Positions 37,035 to 49,271 of a stretch of 64,000 nucleotides of DNA are shown in pieces. Below the pieces are notes generated by a model. It saw only the letters and a list, made by a program, of their open reading frames with translations, was not told the DNA's origin and did not search any database. Position 1 is the first letter of the stretch, and every line of letters begins with the position of its first letter. A program made the translations under genes and the position numbers. The stretch spans positions 4,774,001 to 4,838,000 of the forward strand of contig NC_090134.1 of the NCBI RefSeq assembly GCF_040581485.1, in the 5' to 3' direction. Source of the DNA: Linepithema humile (Eukaryota; Arthropoda; Insecta; Hymenoptera; Formicidae).

Positions 37035-40000
37035 GTGAGTGAATTCATTCATTATAATCCCATGATACAAATTGCTTGCTCATGCAAATATGTGTAAATA
37101 CATTAACTTTTTTGCAATCCTTTCACCATCTATATTTGTCAAAATGTTATACGATTATACGATTTTGTATCGACTATTTTGCCGCTTACGTGGCACGTGC
37201 CATTCCCGGAAAAATTCCGGATATATGACGATATTTTTCTAACCTACATTCAGCAAGCTATATATACGCGTACATCGTGCTTTGAGATCATGTTCATGTT
37301 CATGTTTCGAAATCACTTTTATGTTTGTGCAAAATTGCCAAAAACTATCTTTAATATAAAAATATTGCTGCTTTAACTTTATTTCCAAATATCTAACTTA
37401 TATTCTGGATGAACTTTTGAGACTTTCTTTATTTATATTGTATTTCTAATTACGATATTAGAGGATCTTCGGTGACTTTTCATCAATATGAGTATCCGCG
37501 TCGAAAACATATGCAATGGTTGCAAATACGTGTTTAACAATATATTTAAAATTTGTTATAAATTATGTTAAACTAAAAATTAAAATATTAAAAAAAAGAT
37601 TAAGTTATAATCAAGAATTGTAAATCTGTCATTTTTCTCAATTTATTTATTGATTCTGATATCTTTTCTTAGTTTCATTTGTAGAAATTAGAGTTGAATT
37701 CAGTTTATCAAAGTATTGCGGCTAAAAGAAAATACTGAAGCAATTAACGACATTGCACACAAAGCGCGCTTAACGTTCCGCAATGTTTCTACACAGTGGA
37801 TTACCAGAAACGTGAAAAAAGAATGAAAAAAAAATAATTAAACGCGAACTGTATGTCTGGTGCTTAGCATTCAAATGGTTTGTACGCGTTGCATCGCGGT
37901 ATTCAAATGTGGAATGTAATTCCATTCAGTTTTGTAAATGTTGCAAACGACGATACGACAGTCTGTATATTTAACTTTCGTTTTTCTTTTTTTTTATGTC
38001 TCATTAATTACGCTTTTCTCGTCACTAAGAGTTCACTTTATTACAACAGAACACATATACTTGCAACCGATGCATTTGGTTCTCTTTTGCAGGTGTGTAA
38101 TTAACGCGTTATAAACACAATACAATGCAAAGAGCCGTACATATCCAGTGCATTAAGCACTTCGATATACCGAGGTTTTGATTATAACATATTACGTCTG
38201 CTGGCGTCCGTCAGAAGCAAACCATACCGAACGTTATCAGTTACTAGTATAATTATACTACATCAACGCATTACGCATTTGTAATTTCTGGGATAATAAT
38301 TATTACGAGCATAACATGATAATAACGACCACAAAATTTGCATTAGCATGTGATAATTGCAATAAGTTTTAAGGAATAAATTAAGTGCATAATTTATTTC
38401 TTTAAAGCTTAAAATCAAACTTTAAATTGGTTTAAAAATAAGTTCTAATCTAGAATACTAAATGATGCAATCTGGTAGCGTAATATTTGTCTGAAAAATT
38501 ATAAAACTCTTTTCATACTTCCATTAACTTCCGCAGTTTAAGAAAGTTGTTTATTTTTTTTTCGCGAAGCAGATGCGGTTTTTCCGGAGAATTTTTCGAT
38601 GTTTCTTTAAAATAGTTAATGCCGCACTTTCCTATCGAAAACGAGAGATACGCGTATACAACCGTGAGAAACATCGCGCACGATTCGAGCCGCTGTTACA
38701 AAGTGGCTTGTGCCAGCTGTCGCCGAGGAAAATACGCGCAGTAAATGTCACGACAGGAATCCAGTAGCATCGAAACGCGTCTGCTATCGCTGCAGGACTT
38801 TGAACAAATAATGGTCGAAATGCCGATGGCACGCCAGTTTCAATGCAGGAACTTTTAACTGCACCGTTGTAAGCGGATTGTATGTCACTGTGCTACACGT
38901 CAAATGTGCACGCGGCTTGAGCGGAAATTATTGTTTAGAATAGCATAAAAATGCTTTATATGAAATAATAATTAAGATTTTAATTCATATTTTATATTTA
39001 TGAAAAAATTTAATAATCTCAAAAAATTGCAAAAGCATCAATTGAGTCACAAATATTTTTAATGAAATTATTGAAATTATGCAAAGGTTTAGAATAATAG
39101 AATAACTGTAAATTGATTTTTTTTTTCAATATTTCTTGTAAAATTTTTCCACGCGCAAATTCTACGAATTGTCAAAACAATTTTCTTTGATTAGATCGAA
39201 TCATGTAAAAATGTATAAAACAAGGAAAACGATACATGAATACAGATTCTTTGATAATGTTCTATGATGCGTTGCTAGCAAGTTAATTAATTACTGTTGG
39301 CGATTACGTACACAGTAGAATGCACACTCAAGACTAATTTCGCATAGGTAGAACGCGTCACTAACATTTACTGACCGTAAACGTTATCGACCGATAATTA
39401 CAAACCGCACACGTACTGGGCATGTTCAGATATGCTGTTGTACTCGGTATAAAATAGGCATCCGTTGATTTTTAACCGACAATCAACCGTCCTCGCCACG
39501 CTTTTTGCTTGTTATGAAAAACAATATTGGGCGCGGTCACGTAGAGCTTATAAAGTCCACGAGATTGCAAATTTCAGCGACTTTCGCAAATACGTTTTCG
39601 ATGTATCCGTACGGAATTGTTTGTGCATGTGAATGTTTATTCTATCGAAGAACTATAACGTGGTTAGTGCAGAAAAAATACGAATACCTTCGAATTTTCC
39701 GGACGATCAAACGTCCATGCCGTCGGGATGACATAAACATCGCGCAACCACAAAAATATTCTGGAAATTGACGAGCTGTCGATGGCTGACCCATGCGCGT
39801 CTTTTTTTACTTGATATAATCCTCGTATCGTATAGATCTTCAGAGACAGATCTATCCGGGTATTTTGAACAAAATTTCAAGAAATTTACGTGCAAATAAT
39901 TGCAATTTGTGTTAAAAGTTGAAATTGCTTTTTTATAATTGCTATTACACAGTGTTAAGGATATTTTAATAAAGTAAAGAGATATAATTCATATATAAGA

Positions 40001-42512
40001 GAAACAGGAGTATAATAGGAATCTTGAATAATTGTTTAAAAAATGATTGGGAAAAACTTTTTGTGAAAACTATTGTTGATTATTGCATACTACGCGTTTA
40101 ACCTAGTGAATGAGTTTACCGTCACTTGGTACACAATCTAGGTGTGGAGGAGATCCTATTGCATCTTCGGGAATTGCGTGTCGCATTGATGAGGTTAGTT
40201 TGCGGTAGACATAGTGGCAAGATAATAGGATGCAAGTCCGGATTAATGCGCATCCGTCTCCGTGACGTTATCAGAATTATCATCATTATATTGCTGGGCT
40301 CTCTCTCTACAAAATTATGTCATTACACGTGTCCGTTTACGCATCCTTATTCTATCTTTAGATAACACAATTTTAAAGAAACGGGATTAATATAAAAGAT
40401 TATTATGGCAGATAAATAATTGTTACTCTAGAACAAAATAATATTAGCCAAAATTTTAATATAAGTCTTATCTTAATAAAATATTTTAAAAATGGTTTCT
40501 TAATATTAAATATTGCGAAAAAGTATTGTTGCAAATAAGGATTCTAAATTCGCCATTAATTAGTTTGCCATTTTATATCTGTATTCGAGATGTGATATAA
40601 ACCATGTGCTTCTAAGTACTTTTAAATATTATTCATAGTAACGATGATTTAGATAGTAGACCGTGATCGATCTTACAGAGAAGCTTTTTGTGAACCTTGC
40701 GGGCTCGAAAAAGAACGAGTGCACATCAATTTCCCGACTTAAATGAAATAAGAAGTTGATGGATGATGGAAACGCCCATGTTCAATTGGCGCCAGGATTC
40801 ACCGGGATAAATTCTTTTCGCCTTTAGAAAGTTCACTTTTCTCAGCATTTTGTTGTAAAACTTAATTGCGTTGTAATATAATAATACGAATAAATTTTAG
40901 TTTGCTTGATGATTCTTAAGCAAGGTTATAACTAAAGTATATATATCTCTAGTTGTTCTTAATATTTGTGTGATTAAATTCTTAAAATAATTTATTTAGT
41001 CATCAATGTTTCGTTTAATTATTATTTTCACAATTAAAAAATTATTTTAATTTATAAAGCATAATTTCTTCAGTCAGAAATTTTTTAAAAATCTGTATAA
41101 TCTCATTTATAGAACATTACATCTTTTGTTTAAAAAAATTGAGGTTGAATTGATTAAAGTTACTTGTTTGGCCGTTTAAAACCAGAAAATACTTTCTTCC
41201 GAGCATAAGCTTGCTTTATTTTTATTTTTTCGGACCCCATTGTCGCTCTTAATAACAATCTTGGTTTTCTTAATAATTTTCCAACAATTAAGTTACCGCG
41301 CGTAGCGTGCAATTTATTTTTCCATACAATTATTAATGCGATGCAAAGTTTAAACGACTATTTCGTCGGCATTTCGGTGACATCCCGGACTTTCCGTCTC
41401 GACAGCGATAGTTATTGCATATGTAACGGAAGTACTTTTTATAAGTTTCATCGACTTCTCAAAGAAAAGGATGAGTATGAAATCGGGCAACTCTGTTCAT
41501 CGAGCAGCTTTCTTATTCAATGCGCGCGTGCGCGAGTAACCGTATCCTCGGCACGGACGGGCTCGTCGTTCTAACGAGACATACATAATGTACCAACTTC
41601 GCTCGTCTTTGCGAGCGGGTTAAGCCGGTTCGCACGCCACGCTTAAAGGAAGGATGAAGGGAATGAGTTACGAGTGACACCCGTAAAATATGACGGTCCC
41701 CACGAACGCTTCCAAGCTTCAGGCAACTTTCCCCTGTCGTTGAACGCGAACCAGATTGCACCATCGCGGTGAACTGCGAAGATGGAACGGCAGGCGCGAG
41801 CTCTGCGGTGTAACTTGATTATTATTTCGGAAGTGTCGCGCGCTGCTGCGCAAGGTGCATGCCCTCGTTCGCTTTTACATAAGATCTTTATAATGAACTA
41901 TGTTGCTGTAACGAAAGACGCTTATAATCAACTAGGAACGTATTTTCGTGTGATCAAGCGAAGATGAAACAGAATTATGTATTTTACACTCGTTAAAGAC
42001 GACCGAGAAGTAATTTCTATTTTAGCACAGAAGAAATGATTAATCAGTTTTATTGTAAATGTCCTGGGAGTCCTTTGATTTTCTTTTTAAATCAAATTGA
42101 TATCTGAGAACATTTAGCTTTTGGCTAAACTAGATCTTTTCTTACTCAAAATTATCTAGAATTAACCGCACAAAGGTAGTTACACAGTGAATTCCGTTTG
42201 AGTCTAGACCAGCCACCTAACCGTTCATTCTGTTTGAACGCTTTAAGCTTTTGCCATAATGTTTAGCTGTACAATCGCTTCTCTATTATGAATAATTTCG
42301 CCAATATATTACAGAAATTAGCATAGAGCTAGATTAATTTACATTCTAACTTAATAAGTGTATAATATTATTTGAAGAGCTTTCACATTCCTTATATTGA
42401 TATATTCTTGATATTATATCGCAAATCATACAAGTGCATTATTAAATAGAGATGTAAACTTGCAGATCACACACACAGTGATTCAGATCCATCAAATCAG
42501 TTTTTATAAATT

Positions 42513-42515
<3 letters not shown>

Positions 42516-42569
<54 letters not shown>
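42516..42569. repeat. (GA)n microsatellite
   Basis: Uninterrupted GA dinucleotides for about 54 bases. Confidence 0.97.
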
Positions 42570-42573
<4 letters not shown>

Positions 42574-42653
42574 ATAAATATTCTCTGTTCTTTTTAAATA
42601 TTTTAACTTTTTTAACGAAAGAGCTTTTTCATAAAAGTAGCGAACGGTGAGAT

Positions 42654-42678
42654 GAGAGAGAGAGAGAGAGAGAGAGAG
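42654..42678. repeat. (GA)n microsatellite, second array
   Basis: A second pure GA run 84 bp after the first, in the same orientation. Confidence 0.95.
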
Positions 42679-42812
42679 CGACTATGAATGCATAATACTG
42701 GATATTACGGGTCACTGAACTGAGTGTCGATGCATGTAGATCGACATGGTCTGGGAATCGTGTGAACGACCGTTAATCCTTCGACGGTCGATAGACGATA
42801 AGTGGAAGCGAC

Positions 42813-42884
42813 TTAACACTCGAAATCATCGCCTCCGTCCTCCAGCGAGTACTTGTCTTGAACGTTGCGTTGCTGCTTGGCAAT
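42813..42884 (-). CDS. Candidate terminal exon, acidic C-terminus
   Basis: A minus-strand acceptor (GCTTCTCTTACACTTCCGTGAG) is followed in phase 0 by 23 codons, beginning IAKQQRNVQDK and ending LEDGGDDFEC, then TAA at 42813. The peptide is hydrophilic with an acidic end, typical of a cytoplasmic C-terminus. The frame is also open upstream of the acceptor, but that part is AT-driven and hydrophobic. No poly(A) signal is close by. Upstream exons of such a gene should lie at higher coordinates; the minus-strand segment at 47.2-47.4 kb is one possibility. Family not recognised. Confidence 0.3.
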   Translation of the reverse strand: MAKQQRNVQDKYSLEDGGDDFEC

Positions 42885-45800
42885 CTCACGGAAGTGTAAG
42901 AGAAGCATCAAGTATTTCCCGTAGTTTCTTAAAGATACGTACGCGAACATTGGTTGGTTCGTAAACTCTATTAAAATTATACATAGATTTTGTAGATGAT
43001 AGAATATTAATATGATGCAGATGAAATTGCAATATACAAAGTATAGTAATTTAAACAAAAATACGACCATTTTCAGATTTTATTGGATAAAGAGAGACTA
43101 TTAATAAATAATTGCAGCAAAAAAGCGATCTACGACAAAATTAAACTCGAAATTATATTGCGATACAAATACGAATCTATATGAAAAAATTTGCGCGAAT
43201 GTCAAAATTGAATTTTTTTTTATCATTTAAGAATGCATTACAAAGTAGAAAATAATTGTCATGTAAAAATTCAATTTTTACCAATATGTCATTGTCCCTA
43301 ATATATGATAACAAAGTTACTGCGAAAAAAATGTACAATGCAGCAATTACGGGAGTCGCGAACGGAGGGAAATCACGTCGCCATTCATTACATCGTTATT
43401 ATGGCTGAAATAACAAACATTGGAATTCGTCGTGGCTAACGCTTGCTAAAACAGGTAGTAGCACGAGCCGCGCGGAAAGTAGTGATTCATAGAGGTGTAA
43501 TATATGAACTTTATGTACTGGAAGCTGCCGCGGATTACAAATTGCGCGGCATTAGTCGGAGGATTTATGCATTTTGAGACTGGGAAAGGGTGTACGAAAC
43601 TTTGCGTACCCGTTTAATGTACCGCCGCGCCGGTTATAAGTCGAACGCAGGTAAAAGGAGAATTTCTCACCATAGATTGCGTCCTGTGCCATTACAACGC
43701 GAGAGAAGACGGACGCCTTTGCATAACATTGTCGTAATTAACTTCCTGATTGCCCGGTCGCCTCAACTCCAAAGGGGTCGCCTCCATTCGTGCGCTTGTA
43801 GTTTACTCTTCGTAGGGAAAGCCAGCCCGCATTAATTTACCTTTCTGCAGATATCGGAAAGTTCCAAGAGCGTAGGTCGGTCTTCAATGTCTCGAACATC
43901 CCTTTCAGAACTAGAGACCGTCAAGATGATTGTGATATCGGGTTGAACGTAAAATTTTTCATCCGTACAATGGCTGATTGTTGTTTCTGAACAAATATTT
44001 ACAGAATAGAAAACTTGTTAAAAGTGATAATTATTTAGTAAGTATTGTTTTCCGCCTTTGCATATTGTTTAATATTAGTATAAGAACTATATATGTACTA
44101 TGTAATATTAAATAATACCAAATCAGAAAACAGTATTTAATAAATAATTAATACTTTCAACTAATTTTTTAAATTGCTGGAAAATTGAGAAGAAGACCGT
44201 ACATTTGCGCTGAATTGTAATTTAATGACAGATTACACGATCAAATAAATACAAATATTGGATTGCGTTTGCCAACAAGGACAGTAAGACGATAATTTAT
44301 CACTCGATTTTTGAACGTTTTGTGCATAATTGTCGTACGAAAATTTATTACGGTGTGCTGCGACAAGACGGTGGAGATATAATGCCGTAAAATTGGTGCA
44401 TTTGTGTTAAAAGCTTTGCTTCTGCGTATTTCGCAACGAGAACGTGCATTCTCGATATCACCAATATCGGAAATAAAAGCGTTTGCATTGAAATTGTCGT
44501 GAATGTAAATGATTAAAAGCGCAATATGCGTCACATTTTATGAAATCTGATATTATACTGTTTTCATATGCAGCACCGCGTTTTTTACCGCTGAGAAAAA
44601 GTCGGAATTGCAATATTGAATATATGATTGACGCAGTAAAGCAATATTGAGTATAAGATTAAATTTATATTAAGTTTATTATTTTTTTTAAATTATAAAT
44701 AACAATTAGCAACGATTTAAAACTTTTTGTTTTAAATATGAATAATAATTCACGTACGATAATGTGCTGTAACGTAATTTTCAGTTACTTGGGATCTATC
44801 TACCTCAAAGTTACACATACACTTATGCTTATTATGCATTAAAGCATATTTGCAAAGTATCTAATTCATGTTAGCAGATTACACGTGAACTGTAAAACCA
44901 CATCAAAGGCGATTTTGTGAATTTTGGTTAGCGTCGCGAATCGATCCGAGTGCCTCTCGCTCTCCATTCAACTATATATGTGTCTTCCGCCTTTGTAACC
45001 ATGTGGGAAGTGTGCCAGATAACCTTTTCGGAAGCATCGGGAGACCGATGAAAAATGCATACCGCTATTCACACTCTGATGCATCGCCCGCCGCAATGAC
45101 TCCTAAATTTGGGTTAAAACGCGCATTAAATTCGATATACTTTTTTTTTCACATTTATATTCAATTTTTAATCTCTTTTCATAACTTTATTGTTAGTTTA
45201 GTTTAATCAGTATATTTCATTGAGTGATAATTGATAATATATTTTTTATTAACTACATAATATTTACATTTTGGTATCTATTTGTTTAATTGTTGCCAAC
45301 TATTTTATTTGTTAATTAATCCAAACTTTATTAAAACTCAATTTGAACAGATTTAATTAAAATGAAATATTTCTGACGTTCCTATAAAATTTCAGCTATA
45401 TAAAGCAAGTTCATTTAACAAGTATTTGCACGACGGCAGATATAACGAACGACGATGGGTCCGTTATCGAGACAGACAGTTTCCTCGCAGTTTCCTCGCT
45501 GCGTGTTTAGCATTAAGTGCAATCTCGATATGAGAGTTTTGTTTATCTGAAATGAAAATCGCATTCAATTTAAACATGAGATGAAAATCAAACAATTGCA
45601 TTTAGACACAAGTACGCAGTGCACATATGGACCGTGGTGTTTCGCAAACAAACTCGCGATATGCAATTCAAATGGCAGAGCATGTAACATTCCCTCGATT
45701 CAAATTATCTCATTTGTTCAGCTATAATCCTACAATGAAAATTGTTTACATTCGCGCCCCCATGTGTTTAACGTTTTAACGCTCGGGCGATTTAATACGC

Positions 45801-47177
45801 GCCGCGATTCTTAAACCTCCACAAAAATGCATGCACGGTAATCTTACGCCCAATTCTTTCCGCACGATTTGCATTTATGGTCCAAGCGTGTATACGCTTC
45901 CCGTGCAATTTGCATTTCCGCAGATCGTTAAGCTCACGAAATTTCGCAGCTCTCTCGTCTCGTTGCATCGCCGGCGCGGCTGATTTCATTTTGTAGTCGG
46001 ACGCAGTCGGCGCAGTGGGAGATTTTAATTGGTGTAAGATAATGTAGAATTTGCGCAGGAATCCGGTCAGTAGTAAGCGGATTTCTGTTTTTGCATCTCG
46101 CCCATCTCCATCTTTATGCGCGGCGTTCATGCAAATTTTTGGCGCGTTTACCAGATGTTGTTCAAGAATTTGTTGCCTGCAAAGTTGCTGCCTGATACGA
46201 GTGAGAGCCGGCCGCGAATTTAATCGCTTTTCGACTCACGGAATACATTACAAATCGATCGTAAGATCACGCAAGTTAGTTGGAAATTTTGCAGAAACCT
46301 CACACTTCACGAACTTCTTTCCGCCCCGTCTATTGCGTCAGCGGCGTTCCCGCGTGATCCTCTCCATGGAATCTCGCGAGCGGAATCGCGAACTCTTCGA
46401 ACATAAATCATTTTCTTATCGCCGCGAGCGATCGAAGCGCGCGGGCCGTTCTTGCGGGAATGATTTCCGTTGCGTTGGTTCGCGCTTGAGACGAGCCAGT
46501 GTATTATATTCTCGGTATGAGATCATAAGTATTGCGCTGGCACGTTCGACAATAAAATACATTACCAGCGATGAAAACACTGACGGACTGCTACAAAACA
46601 GAGAGCGGAGTGCATTTTGTTCGACAAAATGGAAAATGTGCAATGCATGCCGATGCATATACCGCGTGTGCTTGCTTTGCATCCGCAAATGGTTGGCACA
46701 AGAAATATAATGGGGATATAATTGCATGAGGAAAATCGGATATACGGCTATCGCGTGGAAATCCATTTCGCTAATCGAAACGGGCTTGTCACGCTTTTTG
46801 TGAGATAATCAATTTTGCTTCGCCAAATTGACGGACGATAATACCCTTTGTTAGGACCCCGCGTAGTTTTATTTAATAATGCTCGCACATATTGAACATT
46901 TATGAGCGCATATAAGAATACGCAGTTCTATGATTTTTCTCGTTGAATATTAATTGTTATTTATTAAATTATATCTTTATCTGCAGTTTGGAGCCGGAAC
47001 GTAAGTATAATAGTATACTGCGACGTGATAATTCTATATCCGAAATTATTAATCCGGCAAACTAATTAATGATAGTTGGCAAGAGTTAATAAGACTGCGT
47101 TACCACAGATGCAACACGTTGCAACTTTGAAAGTAATTTGTTTCTTGCGTGGCAGTAAAAAAGAGTGGCTGGCAGCA
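42885..47177. other. No confident gene; GC-rich block at its right part
   Basis: AT-rich to about 45.4 kb apart from the 43.4-43.9 kb patch. From 45.7 kb GC and CpG rise, and many overlapping ORFs appear on both strands, including the longest in the window (219 codons, 46051-46710 plus) and a 112-codon minus frame (46130-45792). Stop codons are AT-rich, so such ORFs are expected there, and none has splice or domain support. A 14-nt microexon-like site lies at 46987-47000. Confidence 0.35.
46987..47000 (+). other. Microexon-like site (14 nt)
   Basis: A strong acceptor (TATATCTTTATCTGCAG) is followed after only 14 nt (TTTGGAGCCGGAAC) by a strong donor (GTAAGTATAA). Microexons of this size exist in insect neuronal genes. 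Equally, the two signals may be a chance pairing of decoys. Confidence 0.25.
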
Positions 47178-47401
47178 CTAATGAGAGAAAAAAAGAGTAA
47201 TAATGAGATTTTCTTCGACGGCCTCCGGACTTATTAACAATTCTTCATTCACTCCTTGTCTCTCGGAGACTTCAAAGAATTCGCGAACATCTTCCGCATT
47301 CGAGCCGTAACGGGGATCGAAGTAGTTCTCACGCGGAATGGTCTTCGTGATGTAAGGCAAAAGAGGGAGAATGCGCGAATGTCCTTTATCAAGGACTAAT
47401 C
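47178..47401 (-). CDS. Protein-like exon candidate, unknown family
   Basis: The minus-strand frame is open from a stop at 47404 to TAG at 47178. Its core is highly protein-like, with alternating charged and aromatic residues and few stretches of AT-driven composition: LDKGHSRILPLLPYITK, then RENYFDPRYGSNAEDVREFF and EELLISPEAVEEN. There are no Cys and no signal peptide. An acceptor could be ATCTGATTAG (just before 47401) or the better tract TCTCCCTCTTTTGCC...ACGAAG (exon from about 47355). I found no good donor before the final IITLFFSH, so it is either a terminal exon or a fragment of a decayed gene. No family recognised. Confidence 0.35.
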
Positions 47402-49248
47402 AGATTCCAGCGACAGCAGTTCGCGTTCCAAGCAAGTTATCTAAATTGCACTCACGGCATAGCAAGACTGTTTGTTAATTAGTGCCACGAAGCGGGACAG
47501 TCTGATATTATTCTGGCCGAAACTGAGAACGAAACTTCGCTTATTCTCCGCTAAGACGGTCGTACCGACGGTAAACCGTTGTACAATTTGCTCCGGGATT
47601 CGCGTTTGCGTTGGCACGCACCTGTTTTAGTTTCATTATCTTATGTTGGTGAGGCATCTGGTGCACAACGTGAATTTTTTTTTCGCATTTTCTTTTCAAG
47701 AAACTAATTAGCGCCGCAAACAATTTATATAAAATCTATTAATAATTAGGTATTAATTAATTTATCAACTGATTAAATTAATTTTCTTATTCCAATCTTT
47801 TAAAGTTTAATCAAAGAAATGAGAAAAAACTGATATATTTAGTAAAAATTAATTAATTGGCACTTTTATTGACACCGTATAATGCTCGGTACATTTAGCT
47901 GCAAACAGATTGATATTAGATCCATCCGATATTCAATACGCTCCAATTTCTGGTGTCAGTGACGTAATTAAACCGTAAATGATGCGGCATGGACGTATTT
48001 ATGCCATTTACGCGCTCGTCACCGGACGCATGCTATAGGCGAAACGTCGAATATTATAGAGGGTATTTGTATTGCTGCCGCGCACGCATTCTATTTATGT
48101 CGGCCGCGAGAGCTAAAGGGACAAATAAAATTCGCGGCCGAATCGATATCGATGGTAATGAGTGTCGCGTGAACGGCCCGTTAATAATTCGCGCCGAGTT
48201 CCGGCAATTAGCAATGCGACCCGCAGACGGCATATCGGCAGTATTATTTTCCCTCATACGGCGACCGCACACCTTCTCGCTAAATCGGCCGCAGAAATTC
48301 AATTATCGTCGGAGAGATCCGAGGGAGTAAAGCGACCGCCGACGATGCGACGATGCGAAATTCTCCGGAGAAGAGAACGAAGTGAAATGTGGAAAAATTT
48401 AATAGACGGCGTATGGCGTTCCTAGGGAAACGCCAAGAGCTTGAGTTCTCGTGATACGCTAGAACGATGAAATGTTCATAAAAAACGGTGCATCGCGCTT
48501 GCCTTGCGCAAGAAATTTCACCGGACAGTGGTTTTGTCGATTACGACTACTCGAAAAGAATTTTCTTATTATTACAATTTTGTTTTTATATCCCTACAAT
48601 CTTCAAAAGTATTAACAGTACGCGTAAATATACTATTCGGAAAGTTTCGCTATGTGTAATGGATGAAAAGAATTTCGTAAAATACAAAGAAACCAAGTAT
48701 AAAATTTATTACAATGTAAAGTAAAAAATACAAATTTGATTTTCGATAAATATTTAAAATTGTATTTTTATTAAAAAATTTTAATTAAATTTTGTAATCT
48801 TTTTTATTTATCGCTATATTTCGATGTGATACAATTTCTACGTATATTTGTCTATCGGTTGTGCTATAATTAATTCTCGTTGTAATTAAAGGGTGGTACG
48901 GGGTAAAATTTGATCAACCGGAAATTATAAATGAAACGAACTAGACTACGAAATGTACTGAAGGCGCGAATATTTTATCTACATATTCGATATTCGATAT
49001 AATACGGGTGATTACTCGTTTATACGTAACATGTTTTAATTAAGGTTTTGCCGGCTTTAATCGGAAACACAGGATCGCGTCATGCTTGCTACTCACGTTA
49101 ACCGCGACCATCCCGCGTACAAACAAATCGCATTTCGCATTCTTTAGGAGCTTTAGTCATGAGATATTGGACGTTAAAGTTGCAAATGCATTCCTCCAGC
49201 TACAAGAATTATATCGCTGTTTGTTACTTCTTCTATACTCGGGCGCGG

Positions 49249-49271
49249 ATATATATATATATATATATATT
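49249..49271. repeat. (AT)n microsatellite
   Basis: About 11 uninterrupted AT dinucleotides, preceded by GGGCGCGG. Confidence 0.95.

Larger units (their letters stand above)
35461..37120 (+). repeat. Degenerate duplicated exon-like units (about three copies)
   Basis: Units A (35.49-35.87 kb) and B (36.05-36.60 kb) share TTCGTCACTGAC (35495 and 36048), then TAATTTTTAT (35531 and 36081), a TAG(C)CGGT(T)ATCTT stretch, a donor (TTG|GTGAGT at 35720; TTG|GTAAGT at 36290), an acceptor-like TTTT(C)GCAG (ending 35784 and 36507), and GAACGT(T/A)GGTAGT...GTAAACCG. A third, partial unit C (36984-37110) shares ACTG|GTGAGT and an AAATACATTAACTTTTTTGCA block with A. The spacing differs, so the copies have diverged by insertion. 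They could be alternative exons produced by duplication or an old mobile repeat. All are in plus orientation. Confidence 0.5.
37121..42812. other. No gene seen
   Basis: AT-rich DNA with GC-richer patches at 38.6-38.9, 39.4-39.8, 40.1-40.3 and 41.3-41.8 kb, where short ORFs appear on both strands and look incidental. Two GA microsatellites lie at its right end. No mobile element or RNA gene was recognised. Confidence 0.4.

Noticed and set aside
46051..46710. 219-codon plus-strand ORF, the longest in the window
   Set aside because: It lies in a CpG-rich block where stop codons are rare and ORFs overlap on the other strand. The Arg/Ser/Cys-rich composition shows no domain, and there are no matching splice or start signals.
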